64,000 nucleotides of DNA, from assembly GCA_903813345.2 (NCBI GenBank), contig CAIIXF020000004.1, forward strand, positions 11,866,196 to 11,930,195. The letters run 5' to 3'. Source of the DNA: Owenia fusiformis (taxonomy: Eukaryota; Annelida; Polychaeta; Sabellida; Oweniidae). The notes under the pieces are model-generated. The model searched no databases and was not told the DNA's origin. It saw only the letters and a program-made list of their open reading frames with translations. The first letter of the stretch is position 1, and each line of letters begins with the position of its first letter. Below, piece by piece: positions 12,521-22,830 of this stretch. The translations under genes and the position numbers were made by a program.

Positions 12521-13775
12521 CCTATAATGCAAATTGACTACCTTCACATCCGCATATGAGTACATCTTTCGAATGTAATTTTGTTTACATTTTCCTTTTC
12601 ATCCTTTAACGAAAATGCTTATTCAAATTGCTTTTAACGTTAACCAACAACAATTTGCCATGATAGCATGTAACATATACAAACAGAATCTTGCCGAGTC
12701 TCAAATATACACCTCCTATGTGCAGCATGTGAGCCAAGCTCACACTGCATTTGTTATAAAGGGTTATACGATGGGTGATCAGGAATTTCTGGACCGTTGG
12801 CTCTATTTTTGCCATTTTTTATCCTTTCTTACTGATTTTCTCACATAATATTACCCAAGTATGTAGGATCACATCATGAAGATTTCATTGTTCTATGCCA
12901 TCATTATTCTATTTTTGTTACCATGGTAACTGGTGACGCGACAAGGTGGAGCTCAGAAAAAATACCAAAGAATGGGTATCGATATGGCGAACTTTTTGAA
13001 CACACGTTTCTCTTACACCAGTCATCAAAAATTTCTGAAAATCTTACAAATTGTCAATTTAATGGCCATCTTTTGAATGGTAACAATATAATTTGAAATA
13101 GATATACATACTTCCATCTATATTGTTTTAAAAAACACACCAAACACTTGTTTTGTTCTTGGTATCATGTTTCCAGAGTGAAATGAAACATCTTTCCGAA
13201 CCTCATTAGAACAAAACGACTTAAACACAACATGTTTAGGTCTCTCAATATTGTAATTGTACAAAGGAGATTTTGGTTGATTTTAAAAAAGTATCTTGTT
13301 AATGAAATAAAAGGTTTTTCTTGTTTTTTATCTATTTTGGGGAGGTTTTGTTTTAATTTTTTGAATACTTTTTTAAAATCAACCAAAAATTCCTTTGTAT
13401 AACTTTAATATTGAGAGGTCTATTAACATGTTGTCTGTGCTATTTTGTTCCAACAACGTTTGGAAAGACATTTTATTTCATTCTCAAGAATTGGCAGAAA
13501 GGAGCAAAAACAATTGCACTAAAAAAAACAAAAAATGTTACCAACAGTTATATAAAAATATTTCTAAATGGTTTTCGCATTAAATTGTTGTCAATCAGTC
13601 AACATTACATAAAATACCATGTTTTTTACAGAATGTTTTCAATGATTGGTTTAAGAGAAAAACATTGTTTGATTCAGTTCTCCATATCGATACCTATCCT
13701 TTGCAAAACAACAGTAATTTTATATGATGTTTGGACACTGTATTCATTCCTGAATAAGTGACATACTGTATACAA

Positions 13776-13906
13776 TTATTGACCTCTCCAGAGGTTTACT
13801 GTCAAAATTATATCCCGAGACTGTAAACCGAGACCGTAGGTCGAGGTTTACAGTCGAGGGATATGATTTTGACAGTAAACCGAATGGAGAGGTCTATAAT
13901 TGTTTT
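13776..13906. mobile_element. Foldback MITE-like hairpin in R2 copy 1
   Basis: Near-complete inverted repeat. The left arm runs from GACCTCTCCAGAGGTTTACT through TATATCCCGAGACTGTAAAC, and the right arm is its inverse ending in GGAGAGGTC. Total about 130 bp. Duplicated with the host unit at 15232-15362. Confidence 0.8.
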
Positions 13907-13929
13907 GTTAGTCCGAAGAATATCTTAGA

Positions 13930-14095
13930 TTAGGTTTTACCTTTTCCTGACTTCTGCAGTTCCACAACCATCGCTTTGAAAACATCGTTTGATGCCTTGA
14001 ATTCAGACTTGGTAATGTCCATTTTAAGTGTCTCTCTGATGTATCGTGCCACTCCCCATTTAAGAAGCTGAAATGATTTCAACTTAAGTCCACCG
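13930..14095 (-). pseudogene. Crypton-like recombinase exon fragment (duplicated)
   Basis: Minus-strand frame reading KSFQLLKWGVARYIRE and ending in ELQKSGKG just before a possible donor (AG then GTAAAA). It is the partial copy of 15386-15789 created by the tandem duplication. The upstream part of the exon is absent here because the duplication breakpoint falls within it. This copy lacks the extra base that shifts the frame in copy 2. Crypton family assignment is by pattern recognition only. Confidence 0.6.
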
Positions 14096-15551
14096 TTAAC
14101 CAACAACAATTTGCCATGATAGCATGTAACATATACAAACAGAATCTTGCCGAGTCTCAAATATACACCTCCTATGTGCAGCATGTGAGCCAAGCTCACA
14201 CTGCATTTGTTATAAAGGGTTATACGATGGGTGATCAGGAATTTCTGGACCGTTGGCTCTATTTTTGCCATTTTTTATCCTTTCTTACTGATTTTCTCAC
14301 ATAATATTACCCAAGTATGTAGGATCACATCATGAAGATTTCATTGTTCTATGCCATCATTATTCTATTTTTGTTACCATGGTAACTGGTGACGCAACAA
14401 GGTGGAGCTCAGAAAAAATACCAAAGAATGGGTATCGATATGGCGAACTTTTTGAACACACGTTTCTCTTACACCAGTCATCAAAAATTTCTGAAAATCT
14501 TACAAATTGTCAATTTAATGACCATCTTTTGAATGGTAACAATATAATTTGAAATAGATATACATACTTCCATCTATATTGTTTTAAAAAACACACCAAA
14601 CACTTGTTTTGTTCTTGGTATCATGTTTCCAGAGTGAAATGAAACATCTTTCCGAACCTCATTGGAACAAAACGACATAAACACAACATGTTTAGGTCTC
14701 TCAATATTGTAATTGTACAAAGGAGATTTTGGTTGATTTTAAAAAAGTATCTTGTTAATGAAATAAAAGGTTTTTCTTGTTTTTTATCTATTTTGGGGAG
14801 GTTTTGTTTTAATTTTTTGAATACTTTTTTAAAATCAACCAAAAATTCCTTTGTATAACTTTAATATTGAGAGGTCTATTAACATGTTGTCTGTGCTATT
14901 TTGTTCCAACAACATTTGGAAAGACATTTTATTTCATTCTCAAGAATTGGCAGAAAGGAGCAAAAACAATTGCACTAAAAAAACAAATAATGTTACCAAC
15001 AGTTATATAAAAATATTTCTAAATGGTTTTCGCATTAAATTGTTGTCAATCAGTCAACATTACATAAAATACCATGTTTTTTTACAGAATGTTTTCAATG
15101 ATTGGTTTAAGAGAAAAACATTGTTTGATTCAGTTCTCCATATCGATACCTATCCTTTGCAAAACAACAGTAATTTTATATGATGTTTGGACACTGTATT
15201 CATTGCTGAATAAGTGACATACTGTATACAATTATTGACCTCTCCAGAGGTTTACTGTCAAAATTATATCCCGAGACTGTAAACCGAGACCGTAGGTCGA
15301 GGTTTACAGTCGAGGGATATGATTTTGACAGTAAACCGAATGGAGAGGTCTATAATTGTTTTGTTAGTCCGAAGAATATCTTAGATTAGGTTTTACCTTT
15401 TCCTGACTTCTGCAGTTCCACAACCATCGCTTTGAAAACATCGTTTGATGCCTTGAATTCAGACTTGGTAATGTCCATCTTAAGTGTCTCTCTGATGTAT
15501 CGTGCCACTCCCCATTTAAGAAGCTGAAATGATTTCAACTTTAAGTCCACC
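14096..15551 (+). repeat. Tandem duplication unit R2, copy 2
   Basis: Second copy of the 1456-bp unit. It continues at its right edge into further Crypton-like sequence that copy 1 lacks, which shows that this edge carries the ancestral flank. Confidence 0.9.
15232..15362. mobile_element. Foldback MITE-like hairpin in R2 copy 2
   Basis: Second copy of the 130-bp foldback, identical in structure to 13776-13906. It was carried along by the 1456-bp tandem duplication and is not an independent insertion. Confidence 0.8.
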
Positions 15552-15789
15552 GTCTTTTTTTCTAATACCAACGTAAAACTTTTTCCAAAAATTATCTACA
15601 TCTGCCACGGCAGTAAGTTCACTCAATGGAGTCAAATTACTCTCCTGGGCGAAGTCCACTAAAAGCTTTGTACAAAGTTTTAGATTTTAGTTTTAGATTC
15701 TTCGTATTTTGACTGTCTTTACTCTCTAAGAGACTAATAATATCCTCATCTTCAACATTTTTGAAACGGCTAGTGCTAGCGGCGGCCAT
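15386..15789 (-). pseudogene. Crypton / KIAA1958-like tyrosine recombinase N-terminal exon, frameshifted
   Basis: Read on the minus strand from ATG at 15789, three frames carry consecutive pieces of one recognisable domain. First comes MAAASTSRFKNVEDEDIISL with an ESKDSQNTKN motif, then NFWKKFYVGIRKKDGG, then KSFQLLKWGVARYIRE and ELQKSGKG. The order and wording match the N-terminal core-binding region of Crypton-derived tyrosine recombinases (ZMYM/QRICH1/KIAA1958-like), known from many animals. At least two indels break the frame; one is a single extra base near 15543 absent from the tandem copy. A possible donor (AG/GTAAAA, exon end 15397) suggests it was an exon. No catalytic Arg/Tyr half was found nearby. 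Likely decayed. Confidence 0.6.
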
Positions 15790-15929
15790 TTTATCGTCTG
15801 ATAATGACGTCATTTTAGTGGAATGCTGGGAATATTATTCACCGGCAATGCATTGCGCGGTGTACAGTTAAAATTATTCACCGCTCGTTGACCAATCAAA
15901 ATCGAGTATTTCAACTGAGGTACTAACAA

Positions 15930-16433
15930 TATAAGTTGTATTATTTCATTAAGTATATTCATTATATTCATGTTCGTAGTAACTCATTATTATTTCATCA
16001 ATTCTAATCCTTCAAAGAAGTTACCAGCATTTTGTAAGCATTTGTTATGCTTTTTCATCCAGTCCCGAAAGATGTGATACACGACTACTTTGTAACATTG
16101 ATGTGTGAATTTCTGAATGATCTCATTACTGTCCTCAAAGTGGATACCTCATAATTTGTTCTGCGCTGTTGGGAAAAGATAGAAATCACACCCAGCTAAT
16201 TCTGGGGTATATGGTGCGTGTGGTACAAGGCCACAACCAATGGAAACAATCACATATTTAAAGCAAAGACGATCTGTATCACGTCTTTCAGGAATGGGTG
16301 AAAAAGCATAACAAATGTTAACAAATGTTTACAAAGTGCTGGTAATCACTTTGGGGGATTAGAATTGATGGAAGAATAATGACAGTTACTATGAACATTA
16401 ATGAATATACTTAGTGATATAATACAACCTATT
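15930..16433. mobile_element. Mariner-derived palindromic element
   Basis: The ends 15931-15964 and 16399-16433 are inverted copies containing GTATTATTTCATTAAGTATA. The left half carries a minus-strand transposase C-terminus (15990-16232). The right half (about 16268-16378) carries a plus-strand copy of the same C-terminal segment. The element is therefore a tail-to-tail inverted duplication of one mariner end. Inferred non-autonomous. Confidence 0.75.
15990..16232 (-). pseudogene. Mariner transposase C-terminal fragment
   Basis: On the minus strand the frame reads APYTPELAGCDFYLFPTAQN, then one in-frame stop, then GIHFEDSNEIIQKF, and ends normally after GLELMK. This corresponds to the third catalytic Asp region of mariner transposases (family consensus PYSPDLAPCD..LF). 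The Asp of CDF is retained, but the first two catalytic Asp residues are absent because only the C-terminus is present. A clear pseudogene fragment. Confidence 0.85.
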
Positions 16434-17219
16434 ACACGGGTAGTATCTAAAGCCCCGCTATGATTTAAAAGTCGCGAGCAAGTTCCCGCTGAAATCGCGA
16501 GCAATAAAAATAAGTCATGGGTTCTTTTTTGTGTTCTTGAATTGTATGATTTACAAAACGTTTTCTTTTAATTTTTCCCAATAATTACATGGTATTGAGA
16601 CTAAAAAAGCAACTGCTGGAAAAAATGTATCACGAGCGGTCGTTCTGTGGTTCGTTATTTGTCAATTGAAGAGAGAAAGTATCATTTTGAATCTTTATCT
16701 ATATATTTCTATACGTTATTGGTGAAGAACGATGTTGTCCTGTGGTTGAAATGACGATAGTGAAATGAAATAAAGATGTACCGAGTTTCACTTCCTAAAG
16801 CTTTACAGAACATTTTATATTTAAATTTTATCATATCCTTCAAGGCCCCGCTTCTAGCAGGAGCAATTAAGCAAAGATCCCGCTGAAATCAGGAGGAGGC
16901 CCCGCTGAAAACATGAGGAGGTCCCGCTGAAAACAGGAGCAAGTGTCTCTCAAAAATGGAGTGAATCCCGATTATACCCTGAAAATCTCCCACTTTCGTA
17001 CCCACCTTGATCCACTATTGTACCCAGTTTGATGAATACATTATTTGTCAATACAATTCTCAATAACAGCAAACACAACTGTTTAATATAGTTCATATTA
17101 TGATATGTTGTTATGGAAAACTGCAGTATCATATTTCCATGCCATTTTCCAGAATAAGAAAGATCATCTGAGAAATGTGATGAGTATTAGATCGGACGAA
17201 ATGTTAAACATTTAACCTC

Positions 17220-17480
17220 ATTTTCATATTTTGAAGTAATATAAGTTATTGAATGATTTGAAGTGCAATATAGGATATTTTGTGCTCAAAAAATTCTGTA
17301 TTGGCACGAGATGAAATAAAGTGGAAATACAGCATATCGAGAGCACAATATATCCTATGTTGAGCTTCAAATCGTTGTATAACGTTTTTATCGTGTGATC
17401 TTACTACATAGTCCATAGGAAATAATCTGTATTCACTGTATTGCAACTGTCCCCTCTGTTCCATCTTTGAGTACAAGTCG
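17220..17480. repeat. Dispersed palindromic repeat R4, copy 1
   Basis: Contains an inverted repeat (17250-17282 against 17345-17382) and the motif ATAACGTTTTTATCGTGTGA. That motif and its surroundings recur at 44060-44290. MITE-like; no coding capacity. Confidence 0.65.
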
Positions 17481-17577
17481 ATATTCAGTAAGATACACGA
17501 ATAAGCGTGCGTTTAGGTCAACCTAAAAGGATTTAGTCAGAATAATGTTTATGAATATTATTCCTATATCAATCTCC

Positions 17578-19320
17578 TGTTGCTTACTTGCTTCCTCCCT
17601 TCCTTGCTTCTTCGCTTCCTTCCTTCCTTGCTTCCTGGCTTCCTTCCACGCTTCCTCACATCCTTCCTTCCTCGCTTCCTTCCATCCTTGCTTCCTTCCT
17701 TCCTCGCTTCCTTCCTTCTTTGCTTCCTTGCTTCATTCCTTCCTTGCTTCCTCACTTCATTCCTTCGCTTCCTCCCTTCCTAGCTTCCTTCCTTCCTCAC
17801 TTCCCTCCGTTTTTTCTTGCTTCCTTCCTTGCTTCCCTCCTCGCTTCCTTCCTCGCTTCCTTCCTTCCTCCCTTCCTTGCTTTCTCGCATTCTTGCATCC
17901 TCCCTTCCTCGCTTCCTTCCTTCCATCCTTGCTTCCTTTCTTGCATCCTCCCTTCCTTGCTTCCTCACTTCCTTCCTTCTTCGCTTCCTTGCATCCTTTC
18001 TTCCTCGCTTCGTTCCTTCCTTGCTTCCTTCCTTCCTTGCTTCATCGCTTACATCCTTCCTCGCATCCTTCCTTCCTTGCTTCCTCGCTTCTTTCCTTCC
18101 ACGCTTCCTTCCTTCCTTGCTTCTTTCCTTCCTCGCTTCCTACCTTCCTTTCTTCCTCGCCTCTTCTTTTCTTGCTTCCTTCCTTCTTTGCTTCCTTCCT
18201 TCCTCGCATCTCTCCTTCCTCGCTTGCTTCCCACCTTGCTTCCTCGCTTCCTTCCTTCCTCGCATCTCTCCTTCCTCGCTTCCTTCCCACCTTGCTTCCT
18301 CGCTTCCTTCCTTCCTCGCTTCATTCCTTCCTTGCTTCCTCGCCTCTCTCTTTCATCGCTTCCTTCCTTCCCTCCTTGCTTCCTTGCTTTCTTCCTTCCT
18401 CGCCTCTTCTTTTCTTGCTTCCTTCCTTCCTTGCTTCCTCGCTCCCTTCCGTCCTCGCATCTTTCCTTCCTCGCTCCTTCCTACATTGCTTCCTTGCTTC
18501 CTTCCTTCCTTGCTTCTTCGCTTCCTTCCTTCCTCGCTTCCCTCGTTCCTTCCATGTTTTTTCCTTCCTCGCTCCCTTCTTTCCTCCTTCTTTGTTTCCT
18601 CGCTTTCTTCATAAATTTCTTCCTCACTTCCTTTCCTCCGTCCTTCCTTGCTTCATTCCTTCCTTCCATGGTTCCTCGCTTGCTTTCTTCCTTGCTTCCT
18701 CGCTTCCTTCTTTCCTTCCTTCCTCGCTTCCTTCCTTCCTCACTTCCCTCTTTCATTCCTTGCTTCCTTCCTTCCTCCTTCCTTGCTTCCTCGCTTCCCC
18801 CCTCGCTTCCATCTCTCCTCCTTCCTTGCTTCCTCGCTTTCTTCTTTCCTTGCTTCCTCGATTCCTTCCTTCCTCACTTGCATCCTCCCTTCCTTGCTTC
18901 CTCCCTTCCTAACTTCCTTCTTTTCTCCTTCCTTGCTTCCTCGTTTCCTTCCTTCTTTGCTTCCTTTCTTCCTCGCTTCCTTACTTGCTAGCTTCCCTGC
19001 TTAATTCTTTACTCGCATCGTTCCTTCCTTGCTCCCTTGGTTCCTTCCTTCCTTCCTTTCTTCCTCAGTTGCTTCCTTGCTTGCTTCCTCACTTTCTTCC
19101 CTCCTCGCTTTCTCGTTTCCTTGCTTCCTTCCTTCCTTCATTGCTTTATTGCTTCTTTCCTTCCCTCCTTCCTTCCCTTTTCCTTCCTTGCTTACTTATA
19201 TTACTCCCACCTTCACTTCTTCGATTTACTTCCTCCATTCCTTCTTTACTTGCTTGCTAACTCAATTACTTACTTCGTTGCTTGTTTACTTCCTCACGTC
19301 CTTGCTTGCTTTCTTGATTA
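17578..19320 (+). repeat. CTTCC-type simple-sequence tract (1.7 kb)
   Basis: Long degenerate polypyrimidine run of CTTCCTTCC, TTGCTTCC and TCGCTTCC units, decaying towards the right end. The purine/pyrimidine strand asymmetry is nearly complete. It yields open frames of more than 450 codons that encode only Leu/Pro/Ser/Phe; these are artefacts. Confidence 0.95.
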
Positions 19321-19339
19321 TTTACATTCTTTCATATGG

Positions 19340-19955
19340 CAGTGGAAAGACAAATTTTGATGAAAACCTGCAAACGAGCAAACGAACGAGGAAAGAACGC
19401 ACGGATGGACAGAAGAACAGCCGAAAAAACAATGAATGAACAAACGGACGGATAGGCGGCCAAAAGAACGCATGAAGGAAAGATAGAAGAAAACAATTTA
19501 CAAAAGATCAAACCCACGCACGCAAGAACGTAGTTACAAACGAACGCACGAATGAACGCACGCAGGAACGAACACACAAACGAACGCAAAAAGAACGAAC
19601 AGACGAACGCACGCATGAATGGACGGTTGAACGAAAGCACGCACGGACGAACGGACGGCTAGACGGACGAACCCACGAACGAAAGGGCAGTCAGACGAAA
19701 GCAAGCACAAACGGACGGTCAGACGAACGCATGCGCACACAAACGCACGGACAATCGCACGGATGCACGCACGAACGAACGAATGGACGGTCGGACGAAC
19801 AATGCCACGAACGCATGATTGGGCGATGCACGCATGAACGATTAATCGGTCGGATGAACGCACGCATGAACGAACGCACCGTCGGACGAACGCACGCACG
19901 AACGAACGGTCGGTCGAATGCACGCACGAATGAACGGTCGGACAAAGAAACCAAT
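19340..19955 (+). repeat. GAAC/GCAC/GGAC tetranucleotide-like tract
   Basis: About 600 bp of ACGAACGAACGCACGCACGG-type degenerate 4-bp repeats, unusually rich in CpG. It abuts the CTTCC tract after a short unique spacer. No gene. Confidence 0.9.
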
Positions 19956-20711
19956 GAAATATATATGTCCTCATAAGTATAATCCTTGGAATAGTTAATT
20001 ATGTAGAAAGTCTATTTACATATAAAAATTTGATCATGCCGCTGACAGATGGATTAGACTGCCTGAAGTTGAAGAAGAAATATTTTTGATGTTGCCATAG
20101 AATGATATGTTATGTGATTGTCATTAATACGTTATTTGCACATTCGTGTACGTTCATATAAAGAAGCTCACTATTTTCATGGAATAATGATGAAGCTTTC
20201 CTCGTGATCGAAGCGGGTAGTCGTGAAATTTGCTCGTGTTTTCAGCGGGGTCTCCTCATGTTTTCAGCGGGGCCTCCTCATTTTTTCAGCGGGGCCACTG
20301 GAACACCTTTAATAATGTATTTCGACCCCCATGGCAGGTGTCATTGTCCAGTAACTTATCAATACAGACCATCTTGATCCGATATTTATTATGGAGTATG
20401 TAAATCGTATTTATTGCCTTTATTTTAACGATAAAGGTAATATATGAACAGTAAATTATGCAAACGTGCATGTTGACGCCCCTTTCCTTCATGCAAGTAA
20501 AAAATAATCATTTTTCATGTCATTTTTTGTCAAATATATCTGTTTTCAAAGTTTTGCTGGAGTATCAAAGAACGGTAATAAGTATTTTCATCCTTTTGGT
20601 TCATTTTCCAAAGTGATACAAATAAACAGGACTATGCTCGCGATTTCAGCGGGGACTTGCTCGCGACTTTTCAATCATAGCGGGGCTTTAGATAATACCC
20701 GTGTATTATAT

Positions 20712-20995
20712 GTTTGTAACATATTCAGCAATGAATACAGTGTCAAAACATCATATAAAGCTACTGTTGAATTTTCAAATTTGATATTTTTTCTGAGCTC
20801 CACCTTGTCGCGTCACCGGCTACCATGGTAACAAAAATAAAAGGATGATGATTTCATAGAACAGTGAAATCGTCATGGTGTGATCCTATATATTTGGGTT
20901 ACATTGTGTAAAAAAATCACTAAGAAAGTATAAAAATGGCAAAAATAGACCCAACGGTCCAGATATTCCTGATCACCCCTCGTACATTAAGGTTA
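20712..20995 (-). repeat. R2-family fragment (inverted)
   Basis: Reverse-complement matches to 13700-13770 and then to about 12760-12960 (for example GAGCTCCACCTTGTCGCGTC and CAAAAATAGACCCAACGGTC). It is an R2 copy with an internal deletion, broken at its left by the 4.27-kb TIR element. Confidence 0.75.
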
Positions 20996-20999
20996 TATA

Positions 21000-21620
21000 C
21001 TGTAGCATGTAAGCAGTGCACGCCGGTAACACGGTGACGTATGTGCATTGCTTATAAGTTAAGTGATATGTTGTAGGTAGTACACATTAACTATTTCACC
21101 GTGACAGGTGACCTTTGATATTGCTTATAAGACAAGTGTTGTGATGTAGCTGTTACGCCGTGACGTGTACGTATTGCTTATAAGGTAAGTAATGTGATGT
21201 AGCGTGGAGGCACTACAAGCCTGTTAAAACGTGACTTGTATGTATTGCTTATAAGGTAAGTAATGTGATGTAGCGTGGAGGCACTACAACCCTGTTAAAA
21301 CGTGACTTGTATGTATTGCTTATAAGGTAAGTAATATAGCGTGGAGGCACTGCAAGCCTGTTACGCCGTGACTTGTATGTAATGTTTATAAGTTAAGTAA
21401 TGTGATGTAGCGTGTAGGCAGTTCACGCCTGTTACACCGTTACTTGTATGTATTGCTTATAAGGTAAGAAATGTAATGTAGCGTGAAGGCAGTACAAGCC
21501 TGTTGCACCGTGACTTGTGTGTATTGGTTATATGGTAAGTAATAAGCATTATGATGTAACGTGTAGTACATCCCTGTTACAACGTGACTTGTATGTCTTG
21601 GTAGAAAGAAAGTGATAAAC
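21000..21620 (+). repeat. Tandem repeat, 71-bp unit
   Basis: About eight to nine units sharing GTATTGCTTATAAGGTAAGT and GTAGCGTGGAGGCAC. Units starting at 21171, 21242 and 21313 are spaced exactly 71 bp, and the outer units are diverged or shortened. Each unit contains a GGTAAGT sequence resembling a splice donor. Confidence 0.9.
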
Positions 21621-21624
21621 ATAA

Positions 21625-22032
21625 TTTTGACGTTGCATATTTATTTTGACTCTGTAGTAGAAATAAGGATTTGTACAATAAAACGACTGCCCATTTTTAC
21701 CTTTTTTAAATACAATATTATAAATTCTGTTTCAATAAACTATTTAATTATTTTTAATTTTGAATTATATGAATTTAGACCTAGGATATGAGACAATGTG
21801 CAAAAATAAATGGGCCAAGATAGCATATTTTTTAAAGTAAGAAAGTCTTCAGAGTTTCGAAATTATCTAGGATTGCAGCATTGTAATGGTCAATCAATGT
21901 CAAACTAATGCTATCTAATCAATAGTATGCTAACCATAAGGATGATGGAATGCTGGTGAGGGGATAGCTGGTGGATATTCAATAGAAGAATACATCTAAT
22001 TCATGTCAGTTTAAAAATACTCTATTTCAAGT
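21625..22032. other. Probable 3'UTR / downstream region of the amine-oxidase gene
   Basis: Lies immediately 3' (minus strand) of the stop codon at 22033. An AATAAA on the minus strand occurs at 21640-21645 and is a candidate poly(A) signal. Nothing else recognised. Confidence 0.4.
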
Positions 22033-22830
22033 TTAGGTCCATCGAGGAATGTTTTCATATTCTCTGGAGTAGACACCGCGTCTACGCCTGTCTACCCTTT
22101 TGTTCTCAATCCAGGTATCATTTTGCTGGTTATAATGCATATTTAATAGTTCTTCCACTGAGGTCAGAGCTCCCTCAATCCAATGTTGATGTGTACTATA
22201 GCAGCTTCCAACGATGTGTACGTTTTCGTCCTCAATGGGTTTGATCATTTGTTTAGAAATGTTTTCCCAGTCAGCACCACCCTTCCAGGAATAGAATGCT
22301 GACCCTTGGGGTCCACCTTGTTTCCAATAATGCATTACACCTGTGTACGGTCTTGCTAGGTCTTCAGGTCGTAGTTGATGAACCTCTGCGATCTGGTTAT
22401 GGGCCTCTGCTAAAATCGTCTCTGATATGTTGTACTCGCTAGCAAGCATGTTGGTTGCTAGCGGTGTGGCTAACAGATGGCTATTCAACATTGAGTCATC
22501 CCAGAATGAAGCATGTGGATAAGATGGGTACACCAACATCATTGATTTACTGTTAACGTCTTTTGATGTATCGGAGGAGGGTTTCCCCTTGCCCTTGTAA
22601 ATCATCTGTCTGACAGGAAGCGTAGAGACAGCCCTCCCTGTTGTGAACCCTAGTTTCTCCCACCATGGCTCCTCATAGCCAAGATACATTTTTAATGCAT
22701 CTTGTCCATAGACAGCATTAAGCCGAGAGTCAATAAATTTCTGATTTTTGAGAGGTTGCCAGTCGATTTCCATGAGAGCATCTCTATGTAGAGCTAGGAT
22801 TACACGTTTAGCACAAATGGTAGCTTGTTC
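22033..22830 (-). CDS. Amine-oxidase gene exon 8 (C-terminal domain and stop)
   Basis: 798 nt, acceptor TTTTCAG/GAA in phase 0, stop at 22033. It begins EQATICAKRVILALHRDAL and ends with the HIVGSCYSTHQHWIEGALTS region, equivalent to the C-terminal FAD-contact motif of the family. Confidence 0.9.
   Translation of the reverse strand, partial: EQATICAKRVILALHRDALMEIDWQPLKNQKFIDSRLNAVYGQDALKMYLGYEEPWWEKLGFTTGRAVSTLPVRQMIYKGKGKPSSDTSKDVNSKSMMLVYPSYPHASFWDDSMLNSHLLATPLATNMLASEYNISETILAEAHNQIAEVHQLRPEDLARPYTGVMHYWKQGGPQGSAFYSWKGGADWENISKQMIKPIEDENVHIVGSCYSTHQHWIEGALTSVEELLNMHYNQQNDTWIENKRVDRRRRGVYSREYENIPRWT

Larger units (their letters stand above)
12640..14095 (+). repeat. Tandem duplication unit R2, copy 1
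   Basis: Sequence 12640-14095 is repeated head-to-tail at 14096-15551 with an offset of 1456 bp and only scattered differences. The junction joins CCACCG to TTAACCAACAAC. The duplication is recent, since even simple-sequence stretches match. Diverged or partial copies of the same sequence are at 20712-20995 and 26740-27430. Confidence 0.9.
16434..20704. mobile_element. 4.27-kb TIR element with subterminal CCCGCTGAAA repeats
   Basis: About 70-bp terminal inverted repeats. The left end begins ACACGGGTAGTATCTAAAGC and the right end is its inverse at 20635-20704. Subterminal clusters of CCCGCTGAAA occur at 16475-16935 and, inverted, at 20235-20300 and 20645-20655. The interior is mostly simple repeats (17578-19955) with no transposase, so it is non-autonomous. 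It interrupts an R2-family copy, whose remainder continues from 20712. Superfamily unassigned. Confidence 0.8.

Noticed and set aside
12606-12848. Short frames (MAKIEPTVQKFLITHRITLY...) in R2
   Set aside because: The frame is not preserved in the diverged R2 copy at 20712-20995, and the complementary strand is equally open. Repeat sequence.
17545-18991. Open frames of 455 and 467 codons made of Leu, Pro, Ser and Phe
   Set aside because: Three overlapping frames are all open because the CTTCC tract has almost no A/G, hence few stops. Not protein-like.
19332-19976. Arg/Ser/Val/Cys-rich frames up to 146 codons
   Set aside because: Artefact of the ACGAACGCACGG simple repeat.
21000-21620. tRNA or small-RNA gene cluster
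   Set aside because: The 71-bp period is tRNA-sized, but no cloverleaf, A/B box pair or TTC-loop consensus is visible.
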